Part shown: piece by piece, positions 51,318-61,749 of the stretch
Layout of the letters: each line of letters starts with the position of its first letter
Numbering within the stretch: the stretch's first letter is position 1
Assembly (NCBI RefSeq): GCF_035978755.1
Contig: NZ_CP108414.1
Span: 3,162,001 to 3,226,000 of the forward strand
Direction of reading: 5' to 3'
Length of the DNA: 64,000 nucleotides
From: Streptomyces sp. NBC_01298
GTDB lineage: Bacteria; Actinomycetota; Actinomycetes; Streptomycetales; Streptomycetaceae
Position numbers and translations under genes: made by a program
Notes under the pieces: generated by a model
Told to the model about the DNA's origin: nothing
The model's database searches: none
What the model saw: only the letters and a program-made list of their open reading frames with translations

Positions 51318-52408
51318 GCGGCTACCGGTCGCCGGGGCAGCGGCCGCCCGGGGTGCTGCGGCCCTTCTCCCCGTTCTCGATCAAGACCAAGCTGGGCACG
51401 CTCGTGGTGGTGTCGGTCTTCATCACCACGGGTCTGCTGATGGTGGCGCTGCGCACGGCCACCGAGGTGCGCTTCATCACGGTGTTCTCGGTGATCGCCT
51501 CGATGCTGATCACCCAGTTCGTGGCGCACAGTCTGACGGCGCCGCTGGACGACATGACCACCGTGGCCCGCGCGATATCCCACGGGGACTACACGCGCCG
51601 GGTGCGCGGGGCGGGCCGCCGCGACGAGCTGGGCGACCTGGCCTCCACCATCAATCTGATGGCGGACGACCTGGAGGCGGTGGACCGGCACCGCAAGGAG
51701 CTCGTGGCGAACGTCTCGCACGAGCTGCGCACCCCGATCGCGGCCCTGCGGGCGGTGCTGGAGAACGTGGTGGACGGGGTCTCCGCGGCCGATCCGGAGA
51801 CGATGCGCACGGCCCTGAAGCAGACCGAGCGGCTCGGCCGGCTGGTGGAGACCCTGCTGGACCTCTCCCGCGTGGACAACGGGGTGGTGCCGCTGCGGGC
51901 CCGCCGCTTCGAGGTGTGGCCCTACCTGTCGGGAGTGCTGAAGGAGTCGGGCCTGGCGGCCGCCGGCCGGCCGGGGCTGTCCTCCGGCTCGGGCGGGCAC
52001 ACCCGCAACGACGTCCACCTGCACCTGGACGTGTCCCCGCCGGACCTGACGGCGTACGCGGACGCCGAGCGGCTGCACCAGGTCGTGGCGAACCTGATCG
52101 ACAACGCGGTCAAGCACAGCCCCCCGCACGGCCGGGTCACGGTCCATGCCCGGGCGGGCGACGCGCCCGGAAGCCTCGAGCTGGAGGTGCGGGACGAAGG
52201 TCCCGGAATTCCGGAGTCGGAGCGCCACCGGGTCTTCGAGCGGTTCAACCGGGGCAGCGCGCGGGGCGGCGACGGCGGTACGGGGCTGGGCCTGGCCATC
52301 GCCCGCTGGGCGGTCGGCCTGCACGGGGGCCACATCGGAGTGGCCGAATCATCGCGGGGATGCCGGATCCTTGTCACACTTCCGGGCAGCTCGCAGGCAT
52401 CGAGTTGA
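51314..52408 (+). CDS. Sensor histidine kinase, short-loop (intramembrane) type
   Basis: The 364-residue kinase has two transmembrane helices close together (TLVVVSVFITTGLLMVAL and FITVFSVIASMLITQFVAHS) with only about ten residues between. The input probably comes through the membrane. HAMP, HisKA box ELVANVSHELRTPIAALRAV, N box NLIDNAVKHS, DEGPGIPESE and TGLGLAIARW follow. It pairs with the response regulator it overlaps. Confidence 0.95.
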   Translation: MSGYRSPGQRPPGVLRPFSPFSIKTKLGTLVVVSVFITTGLLMVALRTATEVRFITVFSVIASMLITQFVAHSLTAPLDDMTTVARAISHGDYTRRVRGAGRRDELGDLASTINLMADDLEAVDRHRKELVANVSHELRTPIAALRAVLENVVDGVSAADPETMRTALKQTERLGRLVETLLDLSRVDNGVVPLRARRFEVWPYLSGVLKESGLAAAGRPGLSSGSGGHTRNDVHLHLDVSPPDLTAYADAERLHQVVANLIDNAVKHSPPHGRVTVHARAGDAPGSLELEVRDEGPGIPESERHRVFERFNRGSARGGDGGTGLGLAIARWAVGLHGGHIGVAESSRGCRILVTLPGSSQASS

Positions 52409-52665
52409 CGTAGGGTTCGAGTGGGAAGGACATGATCTCGGCCACACGCGCCGGGGTCCGTCAGGGGTGCGAAGCCAGGGGGCCGCAACCGCGGTGTCTC
52501 CTGCCCGAACCACGCTTGTTTCCCGCCATTCCTGGTGGTGAAACCCGCCGTTCGATGTGACCTACGCGACGTAAGTCCCGCCCGGTCTGCATCACACGGC
52601 CCGGGAGGCGTAGCCTTTATTCCCGCTGTCCATACCTTGTGAAGCGGAAGAGGGCGGTTGCCGCC

Positions 52666-55600
52666 GTGTCGCCACAGTCCCCCAGTAACCCGAGCACCAC
52701 GACCGAAGCAGGATCAGGCGGGAAGAACCCCGCCCCGGGCTTCGGCGCGAACGAGTGGCTCGTCGACGAGATCTATCAGCAGTACCTCCAGGATCCGAAC
52801 TCGGTCGACCGGGCCTGGTGGGACTTCTTCGCCGACTACAAGCCGGGTGGCGCTGTCGCTCCGGTGAAGGCGGATAAGCCCACGGACCGGCCCGCTCCCC
52901 CTGCCTCGACGACGACGGACGGCGCCTCCGCACAGGCCGCCGCCCCCGTCACCGCCGTGGCTCCGCAGGCTTCCGACGCCGCCCCAGGGACTGCGAGCCC
53001 CGCGCCCGCCACCCCCGTCGCAGCGCCCACGACGCCCGTGTCAGCACCTGCCCCTGTACCTGCCACCCCCTCTGGTGCCCCTGCTGTGACTGTCACCTCC
53101 CAGGCCCCGGCCGCCGCCGCACCGGCAGCCCCCGCCTCCCCGGCTCCGGCCGCCACCCCCTCCGTAGCCCCCCAGAAGGCCGCGCCCGCCACCGAGGCCC
53201 CCGCAGGCCCCGAACTGGTGACGCTCCGCGGCCCGGCGGCGGCCGTGGTCAAGAACATGAACGCCTCGCTGGAAGTGCCGACGGCCACGTCCGTCCGCGC
53301 CGTCCCGGTGAAGCTGCTGTTCGACAACCGCATCGTCATCAACAACCACCTGAAGCGCGCCCGGGGCGGGAAGATCTCCTTCACCCACCTCATCGGCTAC
53401 GCGATGGTGCAGGCCATCAAGGCCATGCCGTCGATGAACTACTCCTTCGCGGAGAAGGACGGCAAGCCGACCCTGGTCAAGCCGGAGCACATCAACTTCG
53501 GCCTCGCGATCGACCTGGTGAAGCCCAACGGCGACCGCCAGCTCGTCGTCGCCGGCATCAAGAAGGCCGAGACCCTCAACTTCTTCGAGTTCTGGCAGGC
53601 CTACGAGGACATTGTCCGCCGGGCCCGCATCGGCAAGCTCACGATGGACGACTTCACCGGGGTGACGGTCTCCCTCACCAACCCCGGCGGCCTGGGCACC
53701 GTCCACTCCGTGCCCCGCCTGATGCCCGGACAGTCGGTCATCATGGGCGTCGGCTCCATGGACTACCCCGCCGAGTTCCAGGGCACCTCGCAGGACACCC
53801 TGAACAAGCTGGGCATCTCCAAGGTCATGACCCTGACCTCGACCTACGACCACCGGGTCATCCAGGGTGCGGCCTCCGGCGAGTTCCTGCGCGTCGTCGC
53901 GAACATGCTGCTCGGCGAGAGCGGCTTCTACGACGACGTCTTCGAGGCGCTGCGCATCCCGTACGAGCCGGTCCGCTGGCTCCGGGACATCGACGCCTCG
54001 CACGACGACGACGTCACGAAGGCCGCCCGCGTCTTCGAGCTGATCCACTCCTACCGGGTCCGCGGCCACGTCATGGCCGACACCGACCCGCTGGAGTACA
54101 AGCAGCGCAAGCACCCCGACCTCGACATCACCGAGCACGGCCTCACCCTGTGGGACCTGGAGCGCGAGTTCGCGGTCGGCGGCTTCTCCGGCAAGTCGAT
54201 GATGAAGCTCCGCGACATCCTCGGCGTGCTGCGCGACTCGTACTGCCGCACCACCGGCGTCGAGTTCATGCACATCCAGGACCCGAAGCAGCGCCGCTGG
54301 ATCCAGGACCGCATCGAGCGTCCGCACTCCAAGCCGGAGCGCGAGGAGCAGCTGCGGATCCTGCGCCGGCTGAACGCGGCGGAGGCCTTCGAGACCTTCC
54401 TGCAGACGAAGTACGTCGGCCAGAAGCGCTTCTCCCTGGAGGGCGGCGAGTCCGTCATCCCGCTGCTCGACGCCGTCATCGACTCGGCCGCCGAGGCCCG
54501 CCTCGAAGAGGTCGCGATCGGCATGGCCCACCGCGGCCGCCTGAACGTGCTGGCCAACATCGTCGGCAAGTCGTACGCGCAGATCTTCCGCGAGTTCGAG
54601 GGCAACCTCGACCCGAAGTCCATGCACGGCTCCGGCGACGTCAAGTACCACCTGGGCGCCAACGGCACCTTCACGGGCCTGGACGGGGAGCAGATCAAGG
54701 TCTCGCTCGTCGCGAACCCCTCGCACCTGGAGGCGGTGGACCCGGTCCTGGAGGGCGTGGTCCGCGCCAAGCAGGACATCATCAACAAGGGCGGCACGGA
54801 CTTCACGGTCCTGCCCGTCGCCCTGCACGGCGACGCGGCCTTCGCGGGCCAGGGCGTCGTCGCCGAGACGCTGAACATGTCGCAGCTGCGCGGCTACCGC
54901 ACCGGCGGCACCGTGCACGTGGTCATCAACAACCAGGTCGGCTTCACCGCCGCCCCGGAGTCCTCGCGTTCCTCGATGTACGCGACCGACGTGGCCCGCA
55001 TGATCGAGGCGCCGATCTTCCACGTGAACGGCGACGACCCGGAGGCCGTGGTCCGCATCGCGCGGCTCGCCTTCGAGTTCCGTCAGGCGTTCAACAAGGA
55101 CGTGGTCATCGACCTCATCTGCTACCGCCGCCGCGGTCACAACGAGTCGGACAACCCGGCGTTCACGCAGCCGCTGATGTACGACCTGATCGACAAGAAG
55201 CGCTCGGTGCGCAAGCTGTACACCGAGTCCCTCATCGGTCGCGGCGACATCACCCTGGAAGAGGCGGAGCAGGCGCTCCAGGACTTCCAGGGCCAGCTGG
55301 AGAAGGTCTTCGCGGAGGTCCGCGAGGCCGCCACGCAGCCCGCGGTCGCCCCGGTGGCGCCCGCGCAGGTCGCGCAGGAGTTCCCGGTCTTCGTGAACAC
55401 CGCGATCTCCCAGGAGGTCGTCAAGCGGATCGCCGAGGCCCAGGTCAACATCCCGGACACGGTCACCGTCCACCCGCGTCTGCTGCCGCAGCTGCAGCGC
55501 CGCGCGGCGATGATCGACGACGGCACCATCGACTGGGGCATGGGCGAGACCCTGGCCTTCGGCTCGCTGCTGATGGAGGGCACCCCGGTCCGGCTGTCCG

Positions 55601-56592
55601 GCCAGGACTCCCGCCGCGGCACCTTCGGCCAGCGCCACGCGGTCCTGATCGACCGGGAGACCGGCGAGGACTACACCCCGCTGCTCTACCTGTCGGACGA
55701 GCAGGCCCGCTACAACGTCTACGACTCGCTGCTCTCCGAGTACGCGGCCATGGGCTTCGAGTACGGCTACTCGCTGGCCCGCCCGGACGCGCTGGTCCTC
55801 TGGGAGGCCCAGTTCGGCGACTTCGTCAACGGCGCGCAGACCGTCGTCGACGAGTTCATCTCCTCGGCCGAGCAGAAGTGGGGCCAGACGTCCGGCGTCA
55901 CGCTCCTCCTGCCGCACGGCTACGAGGGCCAGGGCCCGGACCACTCCTCGGCCCGCCCGGAGCGCTTCCTGCAGATGTGCGCGCAGGACAACATGACGGT
56001 CGCGATGCCGACGCTCCCGTCGAACTACTTCCACCTGCTGCGCTGGCAGGTCCACAACCCGCACCACAAGCCGCTCATCGTCTTCACCCCGAAGTCGATG
56101 CTGCGTCTGAAGGCGGCGGCGTCGAAGGCGGAGGAGTTCACGACCGGTTCGTTCCGTCCGGTCATCGGCGACACGCGCGTCTCCTCCGGAGCGGGTGACC
56201 CGAACGACATCCGCAAGGTCGTCTTCTGCGCGGGCAAGGTCTACTACGACCTCGAGGCGGAGCGCGAGAAGCGGGGCATCACCGACACGGCGATCATCCG
56301 CATCGAGCGCCTGTACCCGCTCCCGGGCGCGGAACTCCAGGCGGAGATCGCCAAGTTCCCGAACGCGGCGAAGTACATCTGGGCCCAGGAGGAGCCGGCG
56401 AACCAGGGCGCGTGGCCCTTCATCGCCCTCAACCTGATCGACCACCTCGACCTGGCGGTCGGCGCGGACATCCCGGCCGGCGAGCGCCTGCGGCGCATCT
56501 CCCGCCCGCACGGCTCGTCCCCGGCGGTCGGCTCGGCCAAGCGCCACCAGGCGGAGCAGCAGCTCCTCCTGAACGAGGTCTTCGAGGCCTAA
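52666..56592 (+). CDS. kgd: Multifunctional 2-oxoglutarate dehydrogenase E1/E2 component (Kgd/SucA)
   Basis: The protein has 1308 residues from GTG 52666. Its order is an N-terminal E1 leader ([20 protein letters not shown]), an Ala/Pro linker of about 110 residues, an E2-type acyltransferase domain with catalytic His in [10 protein letters not shown] (about residue 396), then the thiamine-diphosphate E1 domain ([28 protein letters not shown]) and the C-terminal domain. It oxidatively decarboxylates 2-oxoglutarate in the TCA cycle, as in mycobacterial Kgd, without its own lipoyl domain. An in-frame GTG at 52639 adds nine residues; the second start matches typical family N-termini (MSPQSPS). 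The 257 bp upstream hold no other gene. Confidence 0.97.
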   Translation: MSPQSPSNPSTTTEAGSGGKNPAPGFGANEWLVDEIYQQYLQDPNSVDRAWWDFFADYKPGGAVAPVKADKPTDRPAPPASTTTDGASAQAAAPVTAVAPQASDAAPGTASPAPATPVAAPTTPVSAPAPVPATPSGAPAVTVTSQAPAAAAPAAPASPAPAATPSVAPQKAAPATEAPAGPELVTLRGPAAAVVKNMNASLEVPTATSVRAVPVKLLFDNRIVINNHLKRARGGKISFTHLIGYAMVQAIKAMPSMNYSFAEKDGKPTLVKPEHINFGLAIDLVKPNGDRQLVVAGIKKAETLNFFEFWQAYEDIVRRARIGKLTMDDFTGVTVSLTNPGGLGTVHSVPRLMPGQSVIMGVGSMDYPAEFQGTSQDTLNKLGISKVMTLTSTYDHRVIQGAASGEFLRVVANMLLGESGFYDDVFEALRIPYEPVRWLRDIDASHDDDVTKAARVFELIHSYRVRGHVMADTDPLEYKQRKHPDLDITEHGLTLWDLEREFAVGGFSGKSMMKLRDILGVLRDSYCRTTGVEFMHIQDPKQRRWIQDRIERPHSKPEREEQLRILRRLNAAEAFETFLQTKYVGQKRFSLEGGESVIPLLDAVIDSAAEARLEEVAIGMAHRGRLNVLANIVGKSYAQIFREFEGNLDPKSMHGSGDVKYHLGANGTFTGLDGEQIKVSLVANPSHLEAVDPVLEGVVRAKQDIINKGGTDFTVLPVALHGDAAFAGQGVVAETLNMSQLRGYRTGGTVHVVINNQVGFTAAPESSRSSMYATDVARMIEAPIFHVNGDDPEAVVRIARLAFEFRQAFNKDVVIDLICYRRRGHNESDNPAFTQPLMYDLIDKKRSVRKLYTESLIGRGDITLEEAEQALQDFQGQLEKVFAEVREAATQPAVAPVAPAQVAQEFPVFVNTAISQEVVKRIAEAQVNIPDTVTVHPRLLPQLQRRAAMIDDGTIDWGMGETLAFGSLLMEGTPVRLSGQDSRRGTFGQRHAVLIDRETGEDYTPLLYLSDEQARYNVYDSLLSEYAAMGFEYGYSLARPDALVLWEAQFGDFVNGAQTVVDEFISSAEQKWGQTSGVTLLLPHGYEGQGPDHSSARPERFLQMCAQDNMTVAMPTLPSNYFHLLRWQVHNPHHKPLIVFTPKSMLRLKAAASKAEEFTTGSFRPVIGDTRVSSGAGDPNDIRKVVFCAGKVYYDLEAEREKRGITDTAIIRIERLYPLPGAELQAEIAKFPNAAKYIWAQEEPANQGAWPFIALNLIDHLDLAVGADIPAGERLRRISRPHGSSPAVGSAKRHQAEQQLLLNEVFEA

Positions 56593-56614
56593 GCACCGCG
56601 CTTGCTCGAACAGT

Positions 56615-56650
56615 GGAAGGCCCGGCCCCCCTCGGGGAGCCGGGCCTTCC
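56615..56650 (+). terminator. Terminator hairpin after kgd
   Basis: The 12-bp arms GGAAGGCCCGGC and GCCGGGCCTTCC, with additional C/G pairing inside, lie 22 bp past the kgd stop. There is no T-run, as is usual in this genus. Confidence 0.8.
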
Positions 56651-56657
56651 GGGCTTT

Positions 56658-56730
56658 CAGCCGTCCGGCGTTTGAGGACCGGGGTCCGGGGCGGAGCCCC
56701 GGGGAACGGTGGAAGGGCGGGTAGGGGACC
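56658..56730. repeat. Dispersed GC-rich intergenic repeat, copy C (inverted)
   Basis: The sequence reads CAGCCGTCCGGCGTTTGAGG, then GGGGCGGAGCCCC, then GGTGGAAGGGCGGGTAGGGG. That is the reverse complement of the elements of copy A after ku. It lies between convergent genes. Confidence 0.75.
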
Positions 56731-56758
56731 TTCCCCGCGCAGCGGCGGCCCCGAGCCG

Positions 56759-57985
56759 TCAGCCGACCCCGTACGCGGCCAGGTTGGGGTGCGCCGCGCA
56801 CCATGCGGCCCGGTCCCGCTCCACCACCCCGCGGGCCACCGCGTACCGCGTCCCCGGCGAGGACACGCCGTCCATGGCCTGCTCCGCGGCAGCCATCGCC
56901 TCGACGAACACCCGGCCCCCCGGGGTGAGTTCCGGCGAGGACACCAGGACGGGCAGCACCGCCGCCACCTGCGCCCGCACCCGCGCGTGCTGCGCCCAGG
57001 CCCCCCTGGCCCCGTAGAGCGCCGCGCGCTGCCAGTAGCCCGCCAGCCCGAGATGCGCGTACGCGCCCCTCAGGAGCCCCTCCAGCGGCCGTGGATCGTC
57101 CCTCCAGGGGGCCCAGTAGCGTGCCGTGCGGTCGGCGGTGTGCAGCGGCAGCGCCTCCGCGAGGGCCGCGAGCTTCCCGTGCTGGACCTCGAACACGAGG
57201 GTCGCGGCCAGCGCGGGCGGCGGCTGCGCCCGCGCCAGGACGGAGCCCGCCGCCGCGGGCAGGGTTCCGCCGTAGGACCGGGAGATGCCGGACAGCGGGA
57301 CCAGGCAGCGCAGCAGCCTGCCGGTCTCCTCCGCGCGGGCGGTGTCGTAGCGCCGCAGCAGGGTCAGGGCCCCGGACCACTGGGTGTCCCAGCGCTTGTG
57401 CCCCTTGGGGGTGAGCCGGCGGGCGGCGGGCACGGCACCCGGGGCGCGGTACGGGTCCAGGTCGTCCAGGGCGGTACGGCCGTCGGGCAGCGCGTGCAGG
57501 GCCAGCGCCTCCGGGTTGCCGGGGTCCCAGGAGCCCTCGGTCAGGGCGATCGGGCCCGGCCGGTCCGGGCGCAGCAGTCCGAGGGTGGGCAGGACCAGGC
57601 GTCCGTGCGCGGGCCTCAGCGTGATCTTGAAGCCGATCCCGGCGCGCAGCGCGGCGGCGGCGGCCAGTGCCCCGAGGTGTCCGAGGTCGGCGTGCGGTCC
57701 GTGCCGCGTGCGCAGCCGGCCCAGCGTCTCCTCGGCCCACAGCCCGGTGGCCGGATAGTGCACCACGTCGCCCACCGCGCGGGGGTCGCGCCGTCCGGCC
57801 TCCTCGAGCAGGGCCCAGTGCTCGCCCGCCTCCCCGGCGCGGGCGCCGGGCAGCTGCGCGAGCTCCCGCAGCAGCCGCAGCCGCCGGGCCCGCCGTACGC
57901 CGCACACCAGCGCGGTGCCCTCGGCGGACGGCTCGGTGGAACCGAGGGCCCTCAGCACGCCGTCGCTCGGCTCGGGGTGTTCCAT
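56759..57985 (-). CDS. HExxH-family protein with an altered metal motif (FEVQH)
   Basis: The 408-residue protein follows the layout of the HEXXH-motif peptide-modification family (now linked to 2-oxoglutarate-dependent beta-hydroxylation of peptides). Family landmarks are VVHYPATGLWAEETL, LGALAAAAALRAGIGFKITL and ISRSYGGTL. The motif position reads TLVFEVQHGKLAALAE, so the first His of H-E-x-x-H is Phe at residue 265 while Glu266 and His269 remain. That should weaken or abolish metal binding. No FxSxx-type precursor peptide or radical SAM gene is nearby. It starts at ATG 57985. A degenerate or repurposed enzyme is likely. Confidence 0.65.
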   Translation of the reverse strand: MEHPEPSDGVLRALGSTEPSAEGTALVCGVRRARRLRLLRELAQLPGARAGEAGEHWALLEEAGRRDPRAVGDVVHYPATGLWAEETLGRLRTRHGPHADLGHLGALAAAAALRAGIGFKITLRPAHGRLVLPTLGLLRPDRPGPIALTEGSWDPGNPEALALHALPDGRTALDDLDPYRAPGAVPAARRLTPKGHKRWDTQWSGALTLLRRYDTARAEETGRLLRCLVPLSGISRSYGGTLPAAAGSVLARAQPPPALAATLVFEVQHGKLAALAEALPLHTADRTARYWAPWRDDPRPLEGLLRGAYAHLGLAGYWQRAALYGARGAWAQHARVRAQVAAVLPVLVSSPELTPGGRVFVEAMAAAEQAMDGVSSPGTRYAVARGVVERDRAAWCAAHPNLAAYGVG

Positions 57986-58135
57986 GCATGCCTCCCGCCG
58001 CGGACCCTCCATCCCTGCCCTGGCGAGGGGCTCCGCGAACGGCGGAAAGCGGTCAGGTCGGGTCCGGCCCCCCGCGGGCGGCGGATTATCCTGACGGGAC
58101 ACACCCGAACACCCGACCACCGCACGGAGCCCGAC

Positions 58136-58321
58136 TTGTACTTCACCGATCGCGGCATCGAGGAGCTGGAGAAGCGGCGCGGCGAGGAGGAGGTCACCTT
58201 CGAGTGGCTCGCCGAGCAGCTGCGCACCTTCGTCGATCTGAACCCGGACTTCGAGGTCCCGGTGGAACGCCTCGCCACGTGGCTGGCCCGCCTGGACGAC
58301 GAGGACGACGAAGACGAGTAG
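58136..58321 (+). CDS. DUF6104 small acidic protein
   Basis: The 61-residue protein reads MYFTDRGIEELEKRRGEEEV, then TFEWLAEQLRTFVDLNPDFE, and ends in a run of Asp/Glu. It matches the highly conserved Streptomyces DUF6104 family of this exact length. The start is TTG at 58136 with ACGGAG upstream; no ATG or GTG is available. The function is unknown, though strict conservation suggests a basic role. Confidence 0.85.
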   Translation: MYFTDRGIEELEKRRGEEEVTFEWLAEQLRTFVDLNPDFEVPVERLATWLARLDDEDDEDE

Positions 58322-58342
58322 GCCGAGTAGGCCCCCGCGCAC

Positions 58343-58383
58343 GACGAAGGGGCCCGACCGCGATGCGGTCGGGCCCCTTCGTC
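58343..58383. terminator. Perfect 19-bp bidirectional hairpin
   Basis: The arms GACGAAGGGGCCCGACCGC and its complement flank a GAT loop between the convergent DUF6104 and sodN genes. It can serve both. Confidence 0.85.
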
Positions 58384-58429
58384 ATCGTCCCGCGGGACAA
58401 GGCGGATCCGATCGGACGGGAAAGTCCGA

Positions 58430-58825
58430 TCAGGCGGCCTTGGTCTCCCAGAAGATGCGGTCGATCTCGGCGATGAGCTCCAGCGCCTTGGCGCCGGTCG
58501 CCGGGTCGTTCGACGCCTTGGCGGCCGACAGGGCCTTCAGGGTGTCGTTGACCAGGGTGTGCAGCTGCGGGTACTTCTCAAAGTGCGGCGGCTTGAAGTA
58601 GTCGCTCCACAGCACGGAAACGTGGTGCTTCGCGAGCTCGGCGCGCTGCTCCTTGATGGTGATGGCGCGCGCGCGGAAGTCGGCGTCGTCGTTGGCCTGG
58701 TACTTCTCCTGCACGGCCTTGACGGACTCGGCCTCGATGCGGGCCTGGGCAGGGTCGTACACGCCGCACGGAAGATCGCAGTGGGCGGAGACCTTCGCCT
58801 TGGGGGCGAAGAGGCGGGAAAGCAT
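58430..58825 (-). CDS. sodN: Nickel superoxide dismutase precursor
   Basis: The 131-residue protein has the Ni-hook HCDLPCGVYDPAQARIEAES. The mature N-terminal His and the two Cys ligands follow a 14-residue leader (MLSRLFAPKAKVSA) that must be cut before Ni binding. The rest is the four-helix bundle of hexameric NiSOD. The leader is removed by SodX, encoded divergently 193 bp away. In Streptomyces sodN is induced by nickel; no Nur box could be recognised by eye here. Confidence 0.98.
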   Translation of the reverse strand: MLSRLFAPKAKVSAHCDLPCGVYDPAQARIEAESVKAVQEKYQANDDADFRARAITIKEQRAELAKHHVSVLWSDYFKPPHFEKYPQLHTLVNDTLKALSAAKASNDPATGAKALELIAEIDRIFWETKAA

Positions 58826-59018
58826 GGAGTTTGTCCTCCTCGTGATCGTCTTCTCAAGGGGGAGATTACTCCGTGAGAAAGACGATTTCGCGGGCGCCCC
58901 CGTGCGGTTGGGACAAAAGTCCAGGGGTGCGCCCGGGCCGGTGACCGAATGTACGGAAGAGTGCGGCAGCATGCGGGATGGCACGGAGAGTGCACGGGCA
59001 CGGGTGAGGAGGCCACGG

Positions 59019-59486
59019 ATGGCGGGGAGCACGCGCTCGCGCGGCCGGGCGCGGGAGTGGGAATCGCCGTTGAAGAGCATCGGCACGGTGGAGGTGAGGG
59101 GCCCCTCGATGGCGCCGACCCTGGAGAACGGGGACCAGGTGCTGGTCCGCTACGGGGCCCCCGTGCGGCCGGGCCACGTGGTGGTGCTGCGCCATCCGTT
59201 CCAGCAGGACCTGCTGGTCGTCAAGCGGGCGGCGGAGCGGCGGCCGGGCGGCTGGTGGGTGCTGGGCGACAACCCGTACAACGCGACGGGCGACAGCAAT
59301 GACTACGGTGCGGTCCCCGACGAGCTCGTGCTGGCGACCGCCCTGGTCCGCTTCCGGCCGCGCCCCCGGCCGGAGCACGCGGCGGGGGATCAGCGCTCGC
59401 TGAGGGCGTGGCTCTCCTGGGCTTCCACGGCGCTGCGCCCGCTGCGGGCGGACTCCTCGGCCTCCACCCGCTTGCGCGCGCGGTAG
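59019..59486 (+). CDS. sodX: SodX nickel-SOD maturation protease (S26 signal-peptidase fold)
   Basis: The 155-residue protease has catalytic Ser in RGPSMAPTLENGDQVLVRYG, Lys in LLVVKRAAERRPGG and the GDNPYNATGDSNDYGAV box. It removes the NiSOD leader in the cytoplasm; no membrane helix is present. ATG at 59019 follows GAGGAGG; an upstream ATG at 58971 has no good site. The family normally ends near RFRPRP. Here the frame runs about 35 residues further, into the 3' end of the convergent regulator gene, so the extension is unlikely to matter for catalysis. Confidence 0.93.
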   Translation: MAGSTRSRGRAREWESPLKSIGTVEVRGPSMAPTLENGDQVLVRYGAPVRPGHVVVLRHPFQQDLLVVKRAAERRPGGWWVLGDNPYNATGDSNDYGAVPDELVLATALVRFRPRPRPEHAAGDQRSLRAWLSWASTALRPLRADSSASTRLRAR

Positions 59487-60019
59487 GCGGCGACGTTGGC
59501 GCGCGTGGCGCACCGGTCGGAGCAGTAGCGCCGGGAGCGGTTGGTGGAGGTGTCGAGGTAGGCGTTGCGGCAGGGCGGGGCCTGGCACAGGCCGAGCCGG
59601 TCGGGGCCGTGCTCGGTGAGGTGGAAGGCCAGCCCGAAGCACGCGATCGCGGCGTAGCCGGCGGAGGCGTTGGAGGGGTGGTCGGCCAGGTGGATGTGCC
59701 AGTTCGGGCCGCCGTGCTCACCGAGCGTCTCGTGCCCCGAGACCTGCGGGCTCACCGGGAACTCCATGAGCAGGGAGTTGAGCAGGTCGACGGCGAGGAC
59801 GTGGTCGCCGCCGTCGGCGGCCTCGAAGACGGTGCGCAGCCGGCCGCGGACGTTGCGGAAGCGGGTGACGTCGCCGTCCGTGACCCGGCGGGCCATTTGC
59901 ACGCTGGCGCCGAAGAGGGCGCGGACGGCGTCCACGGAGGTGAGCGAGTCCTTGTTGCGGGCCGGCTCCTCGGTGTTGACCAGGCGCACGGCGTAGTCCG
60001 AGTAATGGGCCAGTTCCAC
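59390..60019 (-). CDS. CGNR zinc-finger (ABATE domain) regulator
   Basis: The 209-residue protein has an N-terminal stress-responsive ABATE-type domain. The CGNR-like zinc finger shows LCQAPPCRNAYLDTSTNRSR followed by RYCSDRCATRANVAAYRAR. The four cysteines are all present, with the C-G-N-R core as C-R-N-A. It likely binds DNA. It overlaps the end of sodX by 97 bp in convergent orientation and is divergent from the methyltransferase gene, with a 67-bp gap that may hold its operator. Confidence 0.85.
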   Translation of the reverse strand: MELAHYSDYAVRLVNTEEPARNKDSLTSVDAVRALFGASVQMARRVTDGDVTRFRNVRGRLRTVFEAADGGDHVLAVDLLNSLLMEFPVSPQVSGHETLGEHGGPNWHIHLADHPSNASAGYAAIACFGLAFHLTEHGPDRLGLCQAPPCRNAYLDTSTNRSRRYCSDRCATRANVAAYRARKRVEAEESARSGRSAVEAQESHALSER

Positions 60020-60086
60020 TTGTAGTCCTTACGGCTGCGGATTAGTGTCTCCGGTAACGGCTGAGACATGTTCGAGGGTATTACGC

Positions 60087-60899
60087 ATGGAGGCATTCGT
60101 GGCGGAAACAGCCCACTCCGGTACCGCGGCACACTCCGATACGGCTCCACCCGGCCGACAGGCCTGGCAGGCCTGGCAGGACAGCTGGGACCGGCAGCAG
60201 GAGTGGTACATGCCGGACCGCGAGGAGCGGTTCCGGGTGATGCTGGACATGGTGGAGGCGCTGGTCGGCACCGCCCCCCGGGTCCTCGATCTCGCGTGCG
60301 GTACGGGAAGTATCACGGACCGCGTGCTCAAGCGGTTCCCGGAATCCACCAGTACGGGCGTGGACCTCGACCCCGCGCTGTTGACGATCGCCCGCGGCCA
60401 CTTCGCCGGCGACCCCCGCGTCACCTTCGTGACGGCCGACCTCAAGGACCCCGACTGGCGCGCGGCCCTCCCCCAGGGCTCCTTCGACGCCGTCCTGACG
60501 GCCACCGCCCTGCACTGGCTGCCCAGCGAGGACCTCGCAGTCCTCTACGGGCAGCTCGCGCCCCTGCTGCGCCCCGGCGGGGTGTTCATGAACGCCGACC
60601 ACATGCCCGACCCCGCCACCCCCCGGATCAACGCCGCCGAGCGCGCCCACCGGCACGCCGGCATGGACCGGGCGAAGGCGGGCGGGGCCCTGGACTGGCG
60701 CGAGTGGTGGGAGCTCGCGGCCGCCGACCCGGCGCTCGCCGAGCCCACCAGGGCCCGCTTCGAGATCTACGGGGAGCACGCCGACGGCGACACCCCGCCG
60801 GATTCCTGGCACACGGCCACGCTGCGCGGCGCCGGCTTCGCGGAGGCCCGTACGGTCTGGCGCTCGCCCTCCGACGCACTGGTGCTGGCCCTGAAGTAG
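60087..60899 (+). CDS. Class I SAM-dependent methyltransferase
   Basis: The 270-residue protein has motif I RVLDLACGTGSITDRVL, the acidic motif II STGVDLDPALL and the post-motif LTATALHWLP. This places it in the Methyltransf_11/25-type fold resembling trans-aconitate or ubiquinone-type enzymes. The substrate is unknown. ATG at 60087 is used; it is divergent from the CGNR regulator, which may control it. A strong terminator follows. Confidence 0.9.
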   Translation: MEAFVAETAHSGTAAHSDTAPPGRQAWQAWQDSWDRQQEWYMPDREERFRVMLDMVEALVGTAPRVLDLACGTGSITDRVLKRFPESTSTGVDLDPALLTIARGHFAGDPRVTFVTADLKDPDWRAALPQGSFDAVLTATALHWLPSEDLAVLYGQLAPLLRPGGVFMNADHMPDPATPRINAAERAHRHAGMDRAKAGGALDWREWWELAAADPALAEPTRARFEIYGEHADGDTPPDSWHTATLRGAGFAEARTVWRSPSDALVLALK

Positions 60900-60926
60900 G
60901 CCCCGGCCCGTGCGGCCCGGGCACGC

Positions 60927-60962
60927 GTGAGGGGCGGTACGGATCTCCGTACCGCCCCTCAC
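60927..60962. terminator. Perfect 17-bp hairpin between convergent genes
   Basis: The arm GTGAGGGGCGGTACGGA and its complement flank a two-base loop. It lies between the convergent methyltransferase and ABC-transporter operons. Confidence 0.85.
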
Positions 60963-60981
60963 ACGTGGAGCGCCGCCGCCC

Positions 60982-61745
<764 letters not shown>

Positions 61746-61749
<4 letters not shown>

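Noticed and set aside
53041..56547. Open frame of more than 1100 codons antisense to kgd
   Set aside because: It is the usual GC-rich shadow: its composition is Arg/Val/Asp/Leu-rich without domains, and the sense strand encodes unmistakable Kgd.
58826..59018. Nur (nickel regulator) box between sodN and sodX
   Set aside because: No clear inverted repeat of the expected kind was found by eye, so no site is claimed.
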